DNA of 60,976 nucleotides from DATJPR01 sp035506295 (lineage in GTDB: Bacteria > Bacteroidota > Ignavibacteria > UBA10030 > UBA6906): the NCBI GenBank assembly GCA_035506295.1, contig DATJPR010000023.1:1-60976 (forward strand), written 5' to 3'. Every line of letters begins with the position of its first letter. Position 1 is the stretch's first letter. Positions 25,891 to 34,251 of this stretch are shown here, piece after piece. The position numbers were made by a program, and so were the translations under genes. Under the pieces are notes generated by a model that had not been told where the DNA came from, did no database searches, and saw only the letters and a list, made by a program, of their open reading frames with translations.

Positions 25891-26603
25891 AAGGACAACT
25901 CATCGCGGTGATGGTGATCGTGGCGGCGCAGTGTGCGGCCGCGCAATCGATCCGTTCGCTGGTCAACGGCGGGAACGACCTCTATCACGACAAAAAGTAT
26001 TCGGATGCCGAGGTCAACTACCGCAAGGCCCTGGAGAAAGAGAAGGGTCTCATCCAGGGTCACTTCAACCTGGGGAACGCCCTCGCCAAGCAGGGGAAGA
26101 ACGACGAGGCGGCAAAGGAATTCGCGATGGCGGCCGAGAAAGCGGAGCACCGTGAAACGAAGGAATCCGCCTACTACAATATCGGCAACACACAAATGGC
26201 GGCGCAGCAGTACGGCGACGCGGTGCGCTCGTACGTCGAAGCCCTGAAGATCGACCCGAAAGACGAAGAGGCGAAATACAATTTGTCGTACGCGCTGGAA
26301 AAGATCCGGGAGCAACAGCAGCAACAGAAACAGAATCAGAAACAACAAGACAAGAACGACAAGAACAAAAACAAGCAGCAAAACAATCCCCAGGATCAAA
26401 ATCAAAGCAAGAACCAGGACAAAAAACCCGACGACCAGAAACAGCAGCCGAAGGATCAGCAGGCAAACCGCCAGCAGGAAAAGCGCATGTCCAAGTCCGA
26501 TGCCGAGCGCATCCTTGAGGTTTTGAAGAACAACGAAAAAGACGTTCAGAAGAAACTCCATACGCGCCCGGCGGAACGGCCGACGACGGACAAGGATTGG
26601 TGA
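25887..26603 (+). CDS. batC: BatC: TPR protein with Gln/Asn/Lys-rich tail
   Basis: 238 residues from ATG 25887 (ATGA overlap with batB). A signal peptide (MKGQLIAVMVIVAAQCAAAQ) precedes three TPR units (GNDLYHDKKYSDAEVNYRKA; GHFNLGNALAKQGKNDEAAK; AYYNIGNTQMAAQQYGDAVR), then a low-complexity stretch at about residues 140-200 made almost only of Q, N, K and D, then a short helical end (MSKSDAERILEVLKNNEKDV). The last element is typical of BatC. The polar stretch is likely disordered and may act as a periplasmic spacer. Confidence 0.88.
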   Translation: MKGQLIAVMVIVAAQCAAAQSIRSLVNGGNDLYHDKKYSDAEVNYRKALEKEKGLIQGHFNLGNALAKQGKNDEAAKEFAMAAEKAEHRETKESAYYNIGNTQMAAQQYGDAVRSYVEALKIDPKDEEAKYNLSYALEKIREQQQQQKQNQKQQDKNDKNKNKQQNNPQDQNQSKNQDKKPDDQKQQPKDQQANRQQEKRMSKSDAERILEVLKNNEKDVQKKLHTRPAERPTTDKDW

Positions 26604-26606
26604 GGC

Positions 26607-28451
26607 ATGAACAGTCGTCTCAGAAATCTCTGTGTCGCCGTTGCTGCAGTCAGTCTCGTTGCAGCCGGGAGCATGTTCGCGCAGGACGCGACGTTTCAGG
26701 CGAGCGTCGACAAGAATCCCGTGGGGGTGGGGGAAGAGTTGACGTTTTCGCTGGTCCTCAGCGGTGGCGGGATGAGTGGCGGGAACAACCTTCAGCTTCC
26801 CGACCTGAGTAAATTCCGGATGCTCTCCGGCCCCAACCAGTCGAGCAACATGCAGTGGATCAACGGGAAAACCTCGTCCACGGTGACGTACAGTTACGTC
26901 CTGCAGCCGAAGGAGATGGGAAAGGTGACGATCGGCGCCGCCACGATTGTCCTTGACGGAAAGACGCTGCAAAGCAACCCCATCGTCCTGGATGTGGTGA
27001 AGTCCGCTCCGAAGCCGAAGCAGCCGGCGGCGCAGGACGTCAACGGCCAGATCGCGGACAACCTGTTTGTCAAGGCCGTGGTCAACAGGTCGCGGGCGAT
27101 TCAGGGCGATCAGATCAATCTGACCTTCAAACTGTACACGCGGCTCACGGTAATGAATTACGCCGTCGAAAAGACGCCGACGATGACCGGGTTCTGGGGC
27201 GAAGACGTTGAGACGCCGAAAGACATCCAGCTGACGACGGAGACGATCAACGGAAAACAATACCGGGTCGGCATCATCAAGAAGATGGCGCTGTTTGCGA
27301 CGCAGTCCGGCACGCTGGAAATTAGTCCCATGCAGGTGCAAACGCAGATCCAGGTGCCTGCACCGCGGTCGCTCGACCCATTCGACGCGTTCTTCCGTGA
27401 CCCCTTCGGGCGGACGATGAACTACACCGCGCAGAGCGAACCGTTGAAGATCACGATCGATCCGTTGCCGCCCGGCGCGCCGTCCGACTTCAAAGGAGCC
27501 GTGGGTGAATTTGCGATGAGCACAACGCTCGACAAGCGGACGACGCGCACCAATGAGCCCGTGTCGTTCAAGGTCACGATCTCGGGGACCGGCAACATCA
27601 AGCTCCTCGAGGCGCCTGCGCTCGAGCTCCCTTCCGATTTTGAGCAGTACAGCCCGAAGATCACGGACAACATCAACCGGCAGGGCGACCGCATCAGCGG
27701 CAACAAAGTTTTCGAGTATCTCCTCATCCCCCGCTATCCCGGCCTGAAGATCATCAAGCCGTTGACGTTCTCCTATTTCGATCTTGCGAAGAGAGAGTAC
27801 GTCCGCCTGCGCTCGCCGGAAGTCGAGTTGAACGTGGAGCAGGGCACCGCATTGCCTCCGGCGATCGCCGGCGGGACGAGAGAAGACGTCCGGATGTTGA
27901 GCCAGGATATCCGCTTCATCAAAGTGGGGGAAAGCAGGTTCCGGCGCGAGGGAGAGTTCCTCTACAATGCGCCATTCTTCATCGTCCTGTGGGTGCTGCC
28001 GTTTGCGGGACTCGCGGGATCGGTGTTGTACACCAGGAACCGCCGCTCGATCATCGAGGATGCGGCGGGGTATCGCAACCGGAAGGCGATCGGCGTGGCA
28101 CGGAAGCGGCTGAAAGTCGCCGAGAAACTGCTGAAGGATCTTTCCCCGAAGGCGGGAGCGACGGCGTCCACGGCCCCGCGGTTTTACTCGGAGGTCTCCG
28201 GCGCGCTCTGGCATTACCTCGGCGACAAGCTCTCGATCCCGCAGGCGGAGTTCTCCGTCGAAAGCGCCACACGTTCTCTCGAGGAACACGGCGCATCGGC
28301 GGAAGCGATCGGCGCCCTCAAGTCGCTGCTCGAAACGTGCGACCTGATCCGCTTCGCGCCGACGAGCATCGACCGCAAGGAAATGCAACGAACGTACGAT
28401 GAGGCAAGCCGCATCATCGTCCAAATCGAACAGTCTCTGAAATTCTCATGA
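26607..28451 (+). CDS. batD: BatD: oxygen-tolerance membrane protein
   Basis: 614 residues. A signal peptide (LCVAVAAVSLVAAGSMFAQ) leads into repeated beta-sandwich domains (FQASVDKNPVGVGEELTFSL; INLTFKLYTRLTVMNYAVEK; LDKRTTRTNEPVSFKVTISG, TGNIKLLEAPALELP), a membrane helix at about residues 450-470 (FIVLWVLPFAGLAGSVLYTR), and a cytosolic helical domain (SEVSGALWHYLGDKLSIPQA). This is the classic BatD layout. It starts three bases after batC and overlaps batE by four. Confidence 0.92.
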   Translation: MNSRLRNLCVAVAAVSLVAAGSMFAQDATFQASVDKNPVGVGEELTFSLVLSGGGMSGGNNLQLPDLSKFRMLSGPNQSSNMQWINGKTSSTVTYSYVLQPKEMGKVTIGAATIVLDGKTLQSNPIVLDVVKSAPKPKQPAAQDVNGQIADNLFVKAVVNRSRAIQGDQINLTFKLYTRLTVMNYAVEKTPTMTGFWGEDVETPKDIQLTTETINGKQYRVGIIKKMALFATQSGTLEISPMQVQTQIQVPAPRSLDPFDAFFRDPFGRTMNYTAQSEPLKITIDPLPPGAPSDFKGAVGEFAMSTTLDKRTTRTNEPVSFKVTISGTGNIKLLEAPALELPSDFEQYSPKITDNINRQGDRISGNKVFEYLLIPRYPGLKIIKPLTFSYFDLAKREYVRLRSPEVELNVEQGTALPPAIAGGTREDVRMLSQDIRFIKVGESRFRREGEFLYNAPFFIVLWVLPFAGLAGSVLYTRNRRSIIEDAAGYRNRKAIGVARKRLKVAEKLLKDLSPKAGATASTAPRFYSEVSGALWHYLGDKLSIPQAEFSVESATRSLEEHGASAEAIGALKSLLETCDLIRFAPTSIDRKEMQRTYDEASRIIVQIEQSLKFS

Positions 28452-29206
28452 AGCGACTCCGATTGCTCCTGACATGCCTGGGCGTTCTCTCCGTCATGGG
28501 ATTCGGGCAGACTCCTGAACAGCTGTTCACGGAGGGAAATGAAGCGTATCAGAAAGGGGACTTCGCCAAAGCCGCCGGGCTCTATGAGTCGATCCTGCAC
28601 AACGGGTACGCCAACAGCGACCTCTACTACAATCTTGGCAACGTCTACTATAAGCAAGGGACCATTGCCAGGGCCATCCTGAACTATGAACGCGCCGAGC
28701 GACTGACACCCAACGACGAAGACCTCCGGCACAATCTCCAGCTCGCCAATCAGATGATCACCGACAGGATCGATCCGACCCCGCGGCTCTTTGTCTGGGA
28801 CTGGTGGACGTCCGTGAAGAACTGGCTCTCGTTCGAGATCGTGACCTGGCTCCTCTATGTCGCCTTCCTCCTCGTTGCGATGTCGGTATCGATGGTGATC
28901 GCCGGCCGGTCCTATCGCATGCGAAGGATCGCGCTGCTGGGCTCCATGGTGACGACCGTGCTCTTGCTGTTCGTCGGCTCCGTTTTTGCCGGACGCTACA
29001 CCGACGCGCACCGATCAGATGAAGCCATCGTTATGTCCACGGTGGTGAATGTGAAGAATTCCCCCGATGACCGGAGCAGCGATGCGTTCGTGATCCACGC
29101 AGGGCTGAAGGTGCAGCTTATCGATCGTCTGGGGAACTGGACAAAGGTGCGGTTGGCCGATGGGAAGGTGGGGTGGCTGGAAGAGAAGGAGATTGAAGTG
29201 ATTTAG
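28448..29206 (+). CDS. batE: BatE: TPR membrane protein with SH3-like C-terminus
   Basis: 252 residues. After a signal (RLLLTCLGVLSVMGFGQ) come two or three TPRs (GNEAYQKGDFAKAAGLYESI; DLYYNLGNVYYKQGTIARAI; LNYERAERLTPNDEDLRHNL), two membrane helices (EIVTWLLYVAFLLVAMSVSM; ALLGSMVTTVLLLFVGSVFA), and a bacterial SH3-like end (VKNSPDDRSSDAFVIHAGLK, WTKVRLADGKVGWLEEKEI). The order matches BatE proteins of Bacteroidota and closes the operon; a hairpin terminator follows. Confidence 0.9.
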   Translation: MKRLRLLLTCLGVLSVMGFGQTPEQLFTEGNEAYQKGDFAKAAGLYESILHNGYANSDLYYNLGNVYYKQGTIARAILNYERAERLTPNDEDLRHNLQLANQMITDRIDPTPRLFVWDWWTSVKNWLSFEIVTWLLYVAFLLVAMSVSMVIAGRSYRMRRIALLGSMVTTVLLLFVGSVFAGRYTDAHRSDEAIVMSTVVNVKNSPDDRSSDAFVIHAGLKVQLIDRLGNWTKVRLADGKVGWLEEKEIEVI

Positions 29207-29242
29207 GTAGATCCTCTGAATCCGTTTCCGGCGTTCTGTCAG

Positions 29243-29275
29243 GCTTCTCCATCCATCCGGAGAGGCTTTCTTTTT
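29243..29275 (+). terminator. Intrinsic terminator after the Bat operon
   Basis: GCTTCTCC (29243-29250) pairs with GGAGAGGC (29259-29266), including one G-T wobble, around an eight-base loop, followed by TTTCTTTTT. Confidence 0.8.
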
Positions 29276-29369
29276 GCCATTCTGTGCCGAATTTTCCAAC
29301 CGCTTTCGGTGTTTACTATCGTAAAGAGGGGAAATCGTCTGCAAATCAGGAGACTCACGGGATCGCCCC

Positions 29370-30104
29370 TTATCGCTTGAAATTCCAGGAATCTTGTGTA
29401 TACTTTGTGCTGACAAGATCGCGGATCATGTCGTGCGGTGCTTCGAGGGGAATTGATGAAGTTATCCATGGATAAGCAAGTCGGGGTTTGAGGTCGTCGA
29501 TGGCGATGTTGAGGTTGGTGACAAACCCCGCGTGAGGACGATTATGCCGGTAGCCCGGTTGTCTCGAGGGCATCGGCAAGAGCCGGGAAATCCACTGCAG
29601 GTCGGCGTTGCAGAGAATAACGCCGTGAAAGAGAAGACAAGACTCCCCGCGACGCTGTGCGTTGCCGCAGAATTTCATACCGTTAAGTGCCAGGTCAGAA
29701 ATCCCTTCGACCGTTACGATTTCCGTGTCTCCGAAGATCGCGCACGACGTACGGACTTTTTCCATGATCGTCCTGTTCGTCGATGCGATCGTCGCGTACT
29801 CCGTGCCGGCACGGTAGGGGAGGACAAGCGTGAAATTCAGGCATCCCGGCATCTGCACCACAGCTCCGCCGCCGGTGCAGCGACGGAGGATCGGGATGCG
29901 CAGCGAGCGGCAGAGTTCGACATTCACTTCACGTTCGACGGCATTGGTGTAGCCGACGACCACAAAGGTGGAGTCGGGCACCCAGAAGCGGAGCACCCCG
30001 TTGTTTCGGGCGCGTTCGCCTTCGAGGAACAGCGCTTCATCGCATGCGAGGTTGGCGGCCGGTGAGTCGAGGGTGAGGTCAAGAAGGGACGGGGAGAGGT
30101 TCAT
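29370..30104 (-). CDS. lplA: Lipoate-protein ligase A-like protein
   Basis: 244 residues. It attaches lipoate (or moves octanoate) to lipoyl domains such as that of the E2 at 32862. It has the BPL/LPL fold motifs RRCTGGGAVVQMPGCLN (from Arg74) and NGMKFCGNAQRRGESCLLFH, then GVILCNADL, with Lys144 in the place of the catalytic lysine of E. coli LplA. The C-terminal accessory domain of E. coli LplA is absent. It may be an LplA core that needs a partner, or an octanoyltransferase of the LipM kind. It is transcribed away from the PDH genes with only about 50 bases between starts. Confidence 0.87.
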   Translation of the reverse strand: MNLSPSLLDLTLDSPAANLACDEALFLEGERARNNGVLRFWVPDSTFVVVGYTNAVEREVNVELCRSLRIPILRRCTGGGAVVQMPGCLNFTLVLPYRAGTEYATIASTNRTIMEKVRTSCAIFGDTEIVTVEGISDLALNGMKFCGNAQRRGESCLLFHGVILCNADLQWISRLLPMPSRQPGYRHNRPHAGFVTNLNIAIDDLKPRLAYPWITSSIPLEAPHDMIRDLVSTKYTQDSWNFKR

Positions 30105-30153
30105 TCAGTCGAATCCTAAGCGAGGCTACGTGGAACAGGAACATACTGAACAT

Positions 30154-32820
30154 ATGACTGTGCCGCAAGACGGCGATTCAAAAGACCGGGGGATTGATAG
30201 TCTCGAGTTCGTCATCGAGACGGTGCTGCGGAATCGTGAGACGTCGCAAGTGCCGTTGCTTCTGGAACGGCTGGTCACACGGCTCCGGGAGTCCGGTGTG
30301 CCGATGCCCAACACGGTCAGCACCCCGTATATCAACACCATTCCCCCCGATAAGGAGCCGTCGTATCCCGGCAACCGGGAGATCGAGCGGCGGATCAAGA
30401 GCTACACGCGATGGAATGCCATGGCAATGGTCGTGGCGGCGAACCGCCTCCACAGCGGGCTGGGCGGACACATTTCGACCTTCGCCTCGGCAGCAACACT
30501 GTACGACGTGGCGTTCAATCATTTTCTCCATGGAGGTGAAGGTGAGCGTCCCGCCGATCTTGTGTACTTCCAGGGTCACGCTGTTCCCGGCATCTATGCG
30601 CGCGCGTTTCTCGAAGGACGCCTCGACGCGGCACGGTTGCACAATTTCCGGCAGGACCTCGCGGTCGGAGGAGGGTTGTCATCCTATCCCCATCCGTATC
30701 TGATGCCGGATTTCTGGCAGTTCCCGACGGTCTCCATGGGCCTCGGCCCGATCATGTCGATCTACCAGGCGCGGTTCAGCAGATACCTCCGGGCACGGGG
30801 CTTGAAAACCGGCAGCGAACCGAAGGTGTGGGCGTTTCTGGGAGATGGTGAAACGGACGAACCGGAAACCCTCGGCGCCCTCACGGTCGCAAGTCGCGAG
30901 CAGCTCGATAACCTCATCTGGGTGGTGAACTGCAATCTGCAACGGCTCGATGGTCCTGTGCGAGGCAATGGGAAGATCATTCAGGAACTCGAGATGCTCT
31001 TCCGAGGTGCCGGTTGGAACGTGATCAAGGTCATCTGGGGATCCGACTGGGACCCGCTCTTCGCCGCCGACAAGAAGGGGCTGCTCCTCAAGAGAATGGA
31101 GGAAGCGGTGGACGGAGATTTCCAGAAATACTCCGTCGCCCCCGGCAGCTACACGCGAAAACACTTCTTCGGGAAGTATCCTGAGCTGTTCGAGATGGTC
31201 AATCATCTCACCGACGCTCAGATCTCGAAGATGCTCCGCGGCGGTCACGATCCGCGAAAGGTCTATGCGGCGTACAAGGCGGCGATAGAGAACACGGGTT
31301 CGCCGACCGTGATTCTTGCCAAGACCATCAAGGGGTACGGCCTCGGAGAAGGAGGAGAAGGACGGAACGTCACCCATCAGCAGAAGAAGCTGAACGAGAA
31401 GGAGCTCAGGGAATTCAGGAGCCGGTTCGGGGTCCCGATCAGCGACGAAGAGATCGCGGAGACGCCCTTCTACCGACCTTCACCCGACAGCGAAGAAGCG
31501 CAGTATCTGCTTGCGCGGCGGAAGGAACTCGGCGGCGCTCTCCCCGCACGCATTACGACAACGGAACGTCTGGCGGTGCCGCCGCTGTCGGCGTTCGGCG
31601 AATTCCTGCGCGGCTCGGAACGCTTTGAAGTCTCCACCACCATGGCCTTTGTGCGGCTGGTCAGCATGCTTCTCCGGAACAAGGAGATCGGCAAACGCAT
31701 TGTGCCGATCATCCCTGATGAAGCGCGCACGTTCGGCATGGATCCCCTGTTCCGCGAGATCGGGATCTACTCCCCCAAGGGGCAGCTCTACGAACCGGTC
31801 GACAAGGAATCGCTCCTCTACTATAATGAGACGAAGGAAGGACAGATCCTCGAGGAAGGGATCACGGAAGCCGGCGCGATGTCGTCGTGGATCGCCGCCG
31901 CGACGTCGTACGCGACCCATCATGTGACGATGATCCCCTTCTATGTCTACTATTCGATGTTCGGGTTCCAGCGCACGGGCGACCTCATGTGGGCGGCCGG
32001 CGACATCAGGGCGAAAGGGTTTCTCCTCGGCGGCACGGCCGGCCGGACGACGCTCAATGGCGAAGGCCTCCAGCACGAGGATGGGCACAGTCATCTTCTT
32101 GCAAGCACCATCCCGACCGTCCTGGGTTACGATCCTGCATGGGCCTATGAAGTCGCCGTCATCATCCAGGACGGCCTCCGCAGGATGTATGGAGAGGGAG
32201 AGGAATTGTTCTATTATCTTACGCTGTACAACGAGAACTACGCGATGCCGCCGATGCCGAAAGGCGTCGAAGAAGGAATCGTGAAGGGGCTGTACAAGTT
32301 CTCGGAAGGCCCATCCGGCATGAAGTTGAAGGCGCATATCCTCGGCAGTGGGCCGATTCTGCGCTTTGCTCTCGCCGCCCAGAAGATCCTCGCGGAACGC
32401 TTCACGGTGTCGGCCGACGTGTGGAGCGCAACCAGTTACAAGACTCTTCGCGCGGACGCCGTGCAAAAGCGACGCTGGAACATGCTGCATCCGACGCAAG
32501 CGCCGCAGTCTTCGTACGTCGAGCAACTCCTTGCGAAAGAGCAGGGCGTGTTTGTCGCCGTCTCGGACTATGTGAAGCTCGTGCCCGAACAGATCGCTCC
32601 GTGGGTTCCCGGCGGATTGATGGCGCTGGGTACGGATGGCTTCGGCCGAAGCGGAACGCGTCCGCAACTCCGCCGGTTCTTTGAGATCGATACCGAATCC
32701 ATCGTGATCGGCACGCTGTACGCGCTTGCCGAGAAGGGGCAGGTGAAGCGCCAGGCGGTGGAGCAGGCGATCAAGGAGCTCGGCGTCGATCCGGAGAAGC
32801 CGTTCCCGGAAATCCACTAG
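30154..32820 (+). CDS. aceE: Pyruvate dehydrogenase E1 component (homodimeric)
   Basis: 888 residues, almost the length of E. coli AceE (887). It decarboxylates pyruvate and reductively acetylates the lipoyl group of E2. The thiamine-diphosphate motif runs from GDGETDEPE to VNCNLQRLDGP. Other AceE-type blocks are RIKSYTRWNAMAMVVAANR, GGHISTFASAATLYDVAFNH, FQGHAVPGIYAR, KTIKGYGLGEGGEGRNVTHQ and GRTTLNGEGLQHEDGHSH. The start ATG 30154 gives the usual spacing to the first conserved helix (SLEFVIETVL). GTG 30130 is an alternative start. Confidence 0.94.
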   Translation: MTVPQDGDSKDRGIDSLEFVIETVLRNRETSQVPLLLERLVTRLRESGVPMPNTVSTPYINTIPPDKEPSYPGNREIERRIKSYTRWNAMAMVVAANRLHSGLGGHISTFASAATLYDVAFNHFLHGGEGERPADLVYFQGHAVPGIYARAFLEGRLDAARLHNFRQDLAVGGGLSSYPHPYLMPDFWQFPTVSMGLGPIMSIYQARFSRYLRARGLKTGSEPKVWAFLGDGETDEPETLGALTVASREQLDNLIWVVNCNLQRLDGPVRGNGKIIQELEMLFRGAGWNVIKVIWGSDWDPLFAADKKGLLLKRMEEAVDGDFQKYSVAPGSYTRKHFFGKYPELFEMVNHLTDAQISKMLRGGHDPRKVYAAYKAAIENTGSPTVILAKTIKGYGLGEGGEGRNVTHQQKKLNEKELREFRSRFGVPISDEEIAETPFYRPSPDSEEAQYLLARRKELGGALPARITTTERLAVPPLSAFGEFLRGSERFEVSTTMAFVRLVSMLLRNKEIGKRIVPIIPDEARTFGMDPLFREIGIYSPKGQLYEPVDKESLLYYNETKEGQILEEGITEAGAMSSWIAAATSYATHHVTMIPFYVYYSMFGFQRTGDLMWAAGDIRAKGFLLGGTAGRTTLNGEGLQHEDGHSHLLASTIPTVLGYDPAWAYEVAVIIQDGLRRMYGEGEELFYYLTLYNENYAMPPMPKGVEEGIVKGLYKFSEGPSGMKLKAHILGSGPILRFALAAQKILAERFTVSADVWSATSYKTLRADAVQKRRWNMLHPTQAPQSSYVEQLLAKEQGVFVAVSDYVKLVPEQIAPWVPGGLMALGTDGFGRSGTRPQLRRFFEIDTESIVIGTLYALAEKGQVKRQAVEQAIKELGVDPEKPFPEIH

Positions 32821-32861
32821 ATCCAGGGTGCACTTTAGATTGATTCAGGAGAGCATGATCC

Positions 32862-34196
32862 ATGGACGTGAAACTTCCACGACTCGGTGAAGGCGCCGAC
32901 TCCGGCACCGTTGCGAGCGTCTTCATTCATGTTGGAGACAAGATCAGCAAGGACCAACCTGTCCTTGAGCTCGAGAGCGACAAAGCCGTTGCCTCCATAC
33001 CGTCGCCCTCTGCCGGCACGGTGACAAAGATTCACGTGAAGGAAGGGGATCTGATCAAAGTCGGACAGCTCATCGCCAGTCTCGACGAAGGGAACGCGCC
33101 GGAACCGGTCGTCAGCCACAAGCGGGAGGAGATCGAGGAACCCGAGATTTCGGTCGCGCCCTCCGGGACGCTTGTGGGGCCGTCCAACACGCCGATCGCG
33201 CTGACGCAGGCGCCTGTGAAGGAGCCTCCGGCCATGATGACGGGGGTGCTTCCCTCTCCCAGCGCGCTGCCGCCTGCGGCGTCGCCGACGATCCGGAAAA
33301 TGGCACGCGATCTCGGGATCGATCTTCGCAGGGTGCGGGGGAGTGAACGGGGAGGCCGCATTGTGGTCGGCGACCTGCGCAGGTACATCTCTCTTCTCCA
33401 GGAAATTGCCGACCGCTCGCAGGGTGCTCCTGCGGCGGAAGCCCCCGCTGCGCCTCGTTCGGCGTCTTCCCAACCGGTCGATTTCTCAAAATGGGGACCG
33501 GTGCATGCGGAGAAACTCTCCACATTGCGGCGGACGATCAGCACGCGGATGGCGGATGCATGGACGGCGATTCCTCATGTGACGCAGTTCGATCAGGCGG
33601 ACATCACGGACCTTCTCAAGCTCCAGAAGAAGCATGCCGCGGCCTATGAAAAGAAGAAGGCGCGCTTGACTCTCACGCCGTTGCTTATGAAGGCTCTTGC
33701 CGTGGTTCTGAAGAAGCATCCGAAATTCAATGCGAGCCTGGATGAATTGAACAGCCAGCTGGTGTTCAAGGAGTACTTCCATTGTGGCATCGCCGTCGAC
33801 ACGGAACAGGGCCTTATCGTCCCCGTCATCCGGGATGTCGACAAAAAGTCGCTGCTGGATCTTGCTCTCGAACTGCAGGATTTGGCGCTCCGGACGCGGG
33901 AGCGGAAGGTTGGGCTCAACGAGATGGCGGGCGGGAGTTTCACGATTTCCAACCAGGGAGGGATCGGAAGCGGGCACTTTACCCCGATCATCAATCGCCC
34001 CGAGGTCGCCATCCTTGGCGTAGCGCGCGCGACGGAACAGATGGTGTTCCGCAAACAGAAGTTTGCGCGCCGCACCATCCTGCCCGTGAGCCTTTCGTAT
34101 GATCACCGTATCATCGATGGTGCGGACGCCGCGCGGTTCATGGTCGATTTCGTCGCGACCCTGGAAGGGCTTGGCGAACGCGATATCGCGCTGTGA
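32862..34196 (+). CDS. aceF: Dihydrolipoamide acetyltransferase (PDH E2)
   Basis: 444 residues with one lipoyl domain (LESDKAVASI, lipoylated Lys41), a Pro/Ala linker, a peripheral-subunit-binding domain (SPTIRKMARDLGIDLRRVRG, SERGGRIVVGDLRRY, about residues 143-185), a second Ala/Pro linker, and the catalytic domain ending in SYDHRIIDGADAARF with His415 and Asp419. It transfers acetyl to CoA and forms the complex core. E. coli AceF has three lipoyl domains and this one has one. Confidence 0.95.
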   Translation: MDVKLPRLGEGADSGTVASVFIHVGDKISKDQPVLELESDKAVASIPSPSAGTVTKIHVKEGDLIKVGQLIASLDEGNAPEPVVSHKREEIEEPEISVAPSGTLVGPSNTPIALTQAPVKEPPAMMTGVLPSPSALPPAASPTIRKMARDLGIDLRRVRGSERGGRIVVGDLRRYISLLQEIADRSQGAPAAEAPAAPRSASSQPVDFSKWGPVHAEKLSTLRRTISTRMADAWTAIPHVTQFDQADITDLLKLQKKHAAAYEKKKARLTLTPLLMKALAVVLKKHPKFNASLDELNSQLVFKEYFHCGIAVDTEQGLIVPVIRDVDKKSLLDLALELQDLALRTRERKVGLNEMAGGSFTISNQGGIGSGHFTPIINRPEVAILGVARATEQMVFRKQKFARRTILPVSLSYDHRIIDGADAARFMVDFVATLEGLGERDIAL

Positions 34197-34251
34197 GTCA
34201 GGGCTTCACCGAAACTGCGTCAGCAGGAACATCCGGCAAAAGAGGAATCCA

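Noticed and set aside
25767..28424. 885-codon open frame opposite batC/batD
   Set aside because: It spans several clearly coding plus-strand genes, has low-complexity Leu/Val/Phe runs opposite the Q/N/K stretch, and shows no recognisable family.
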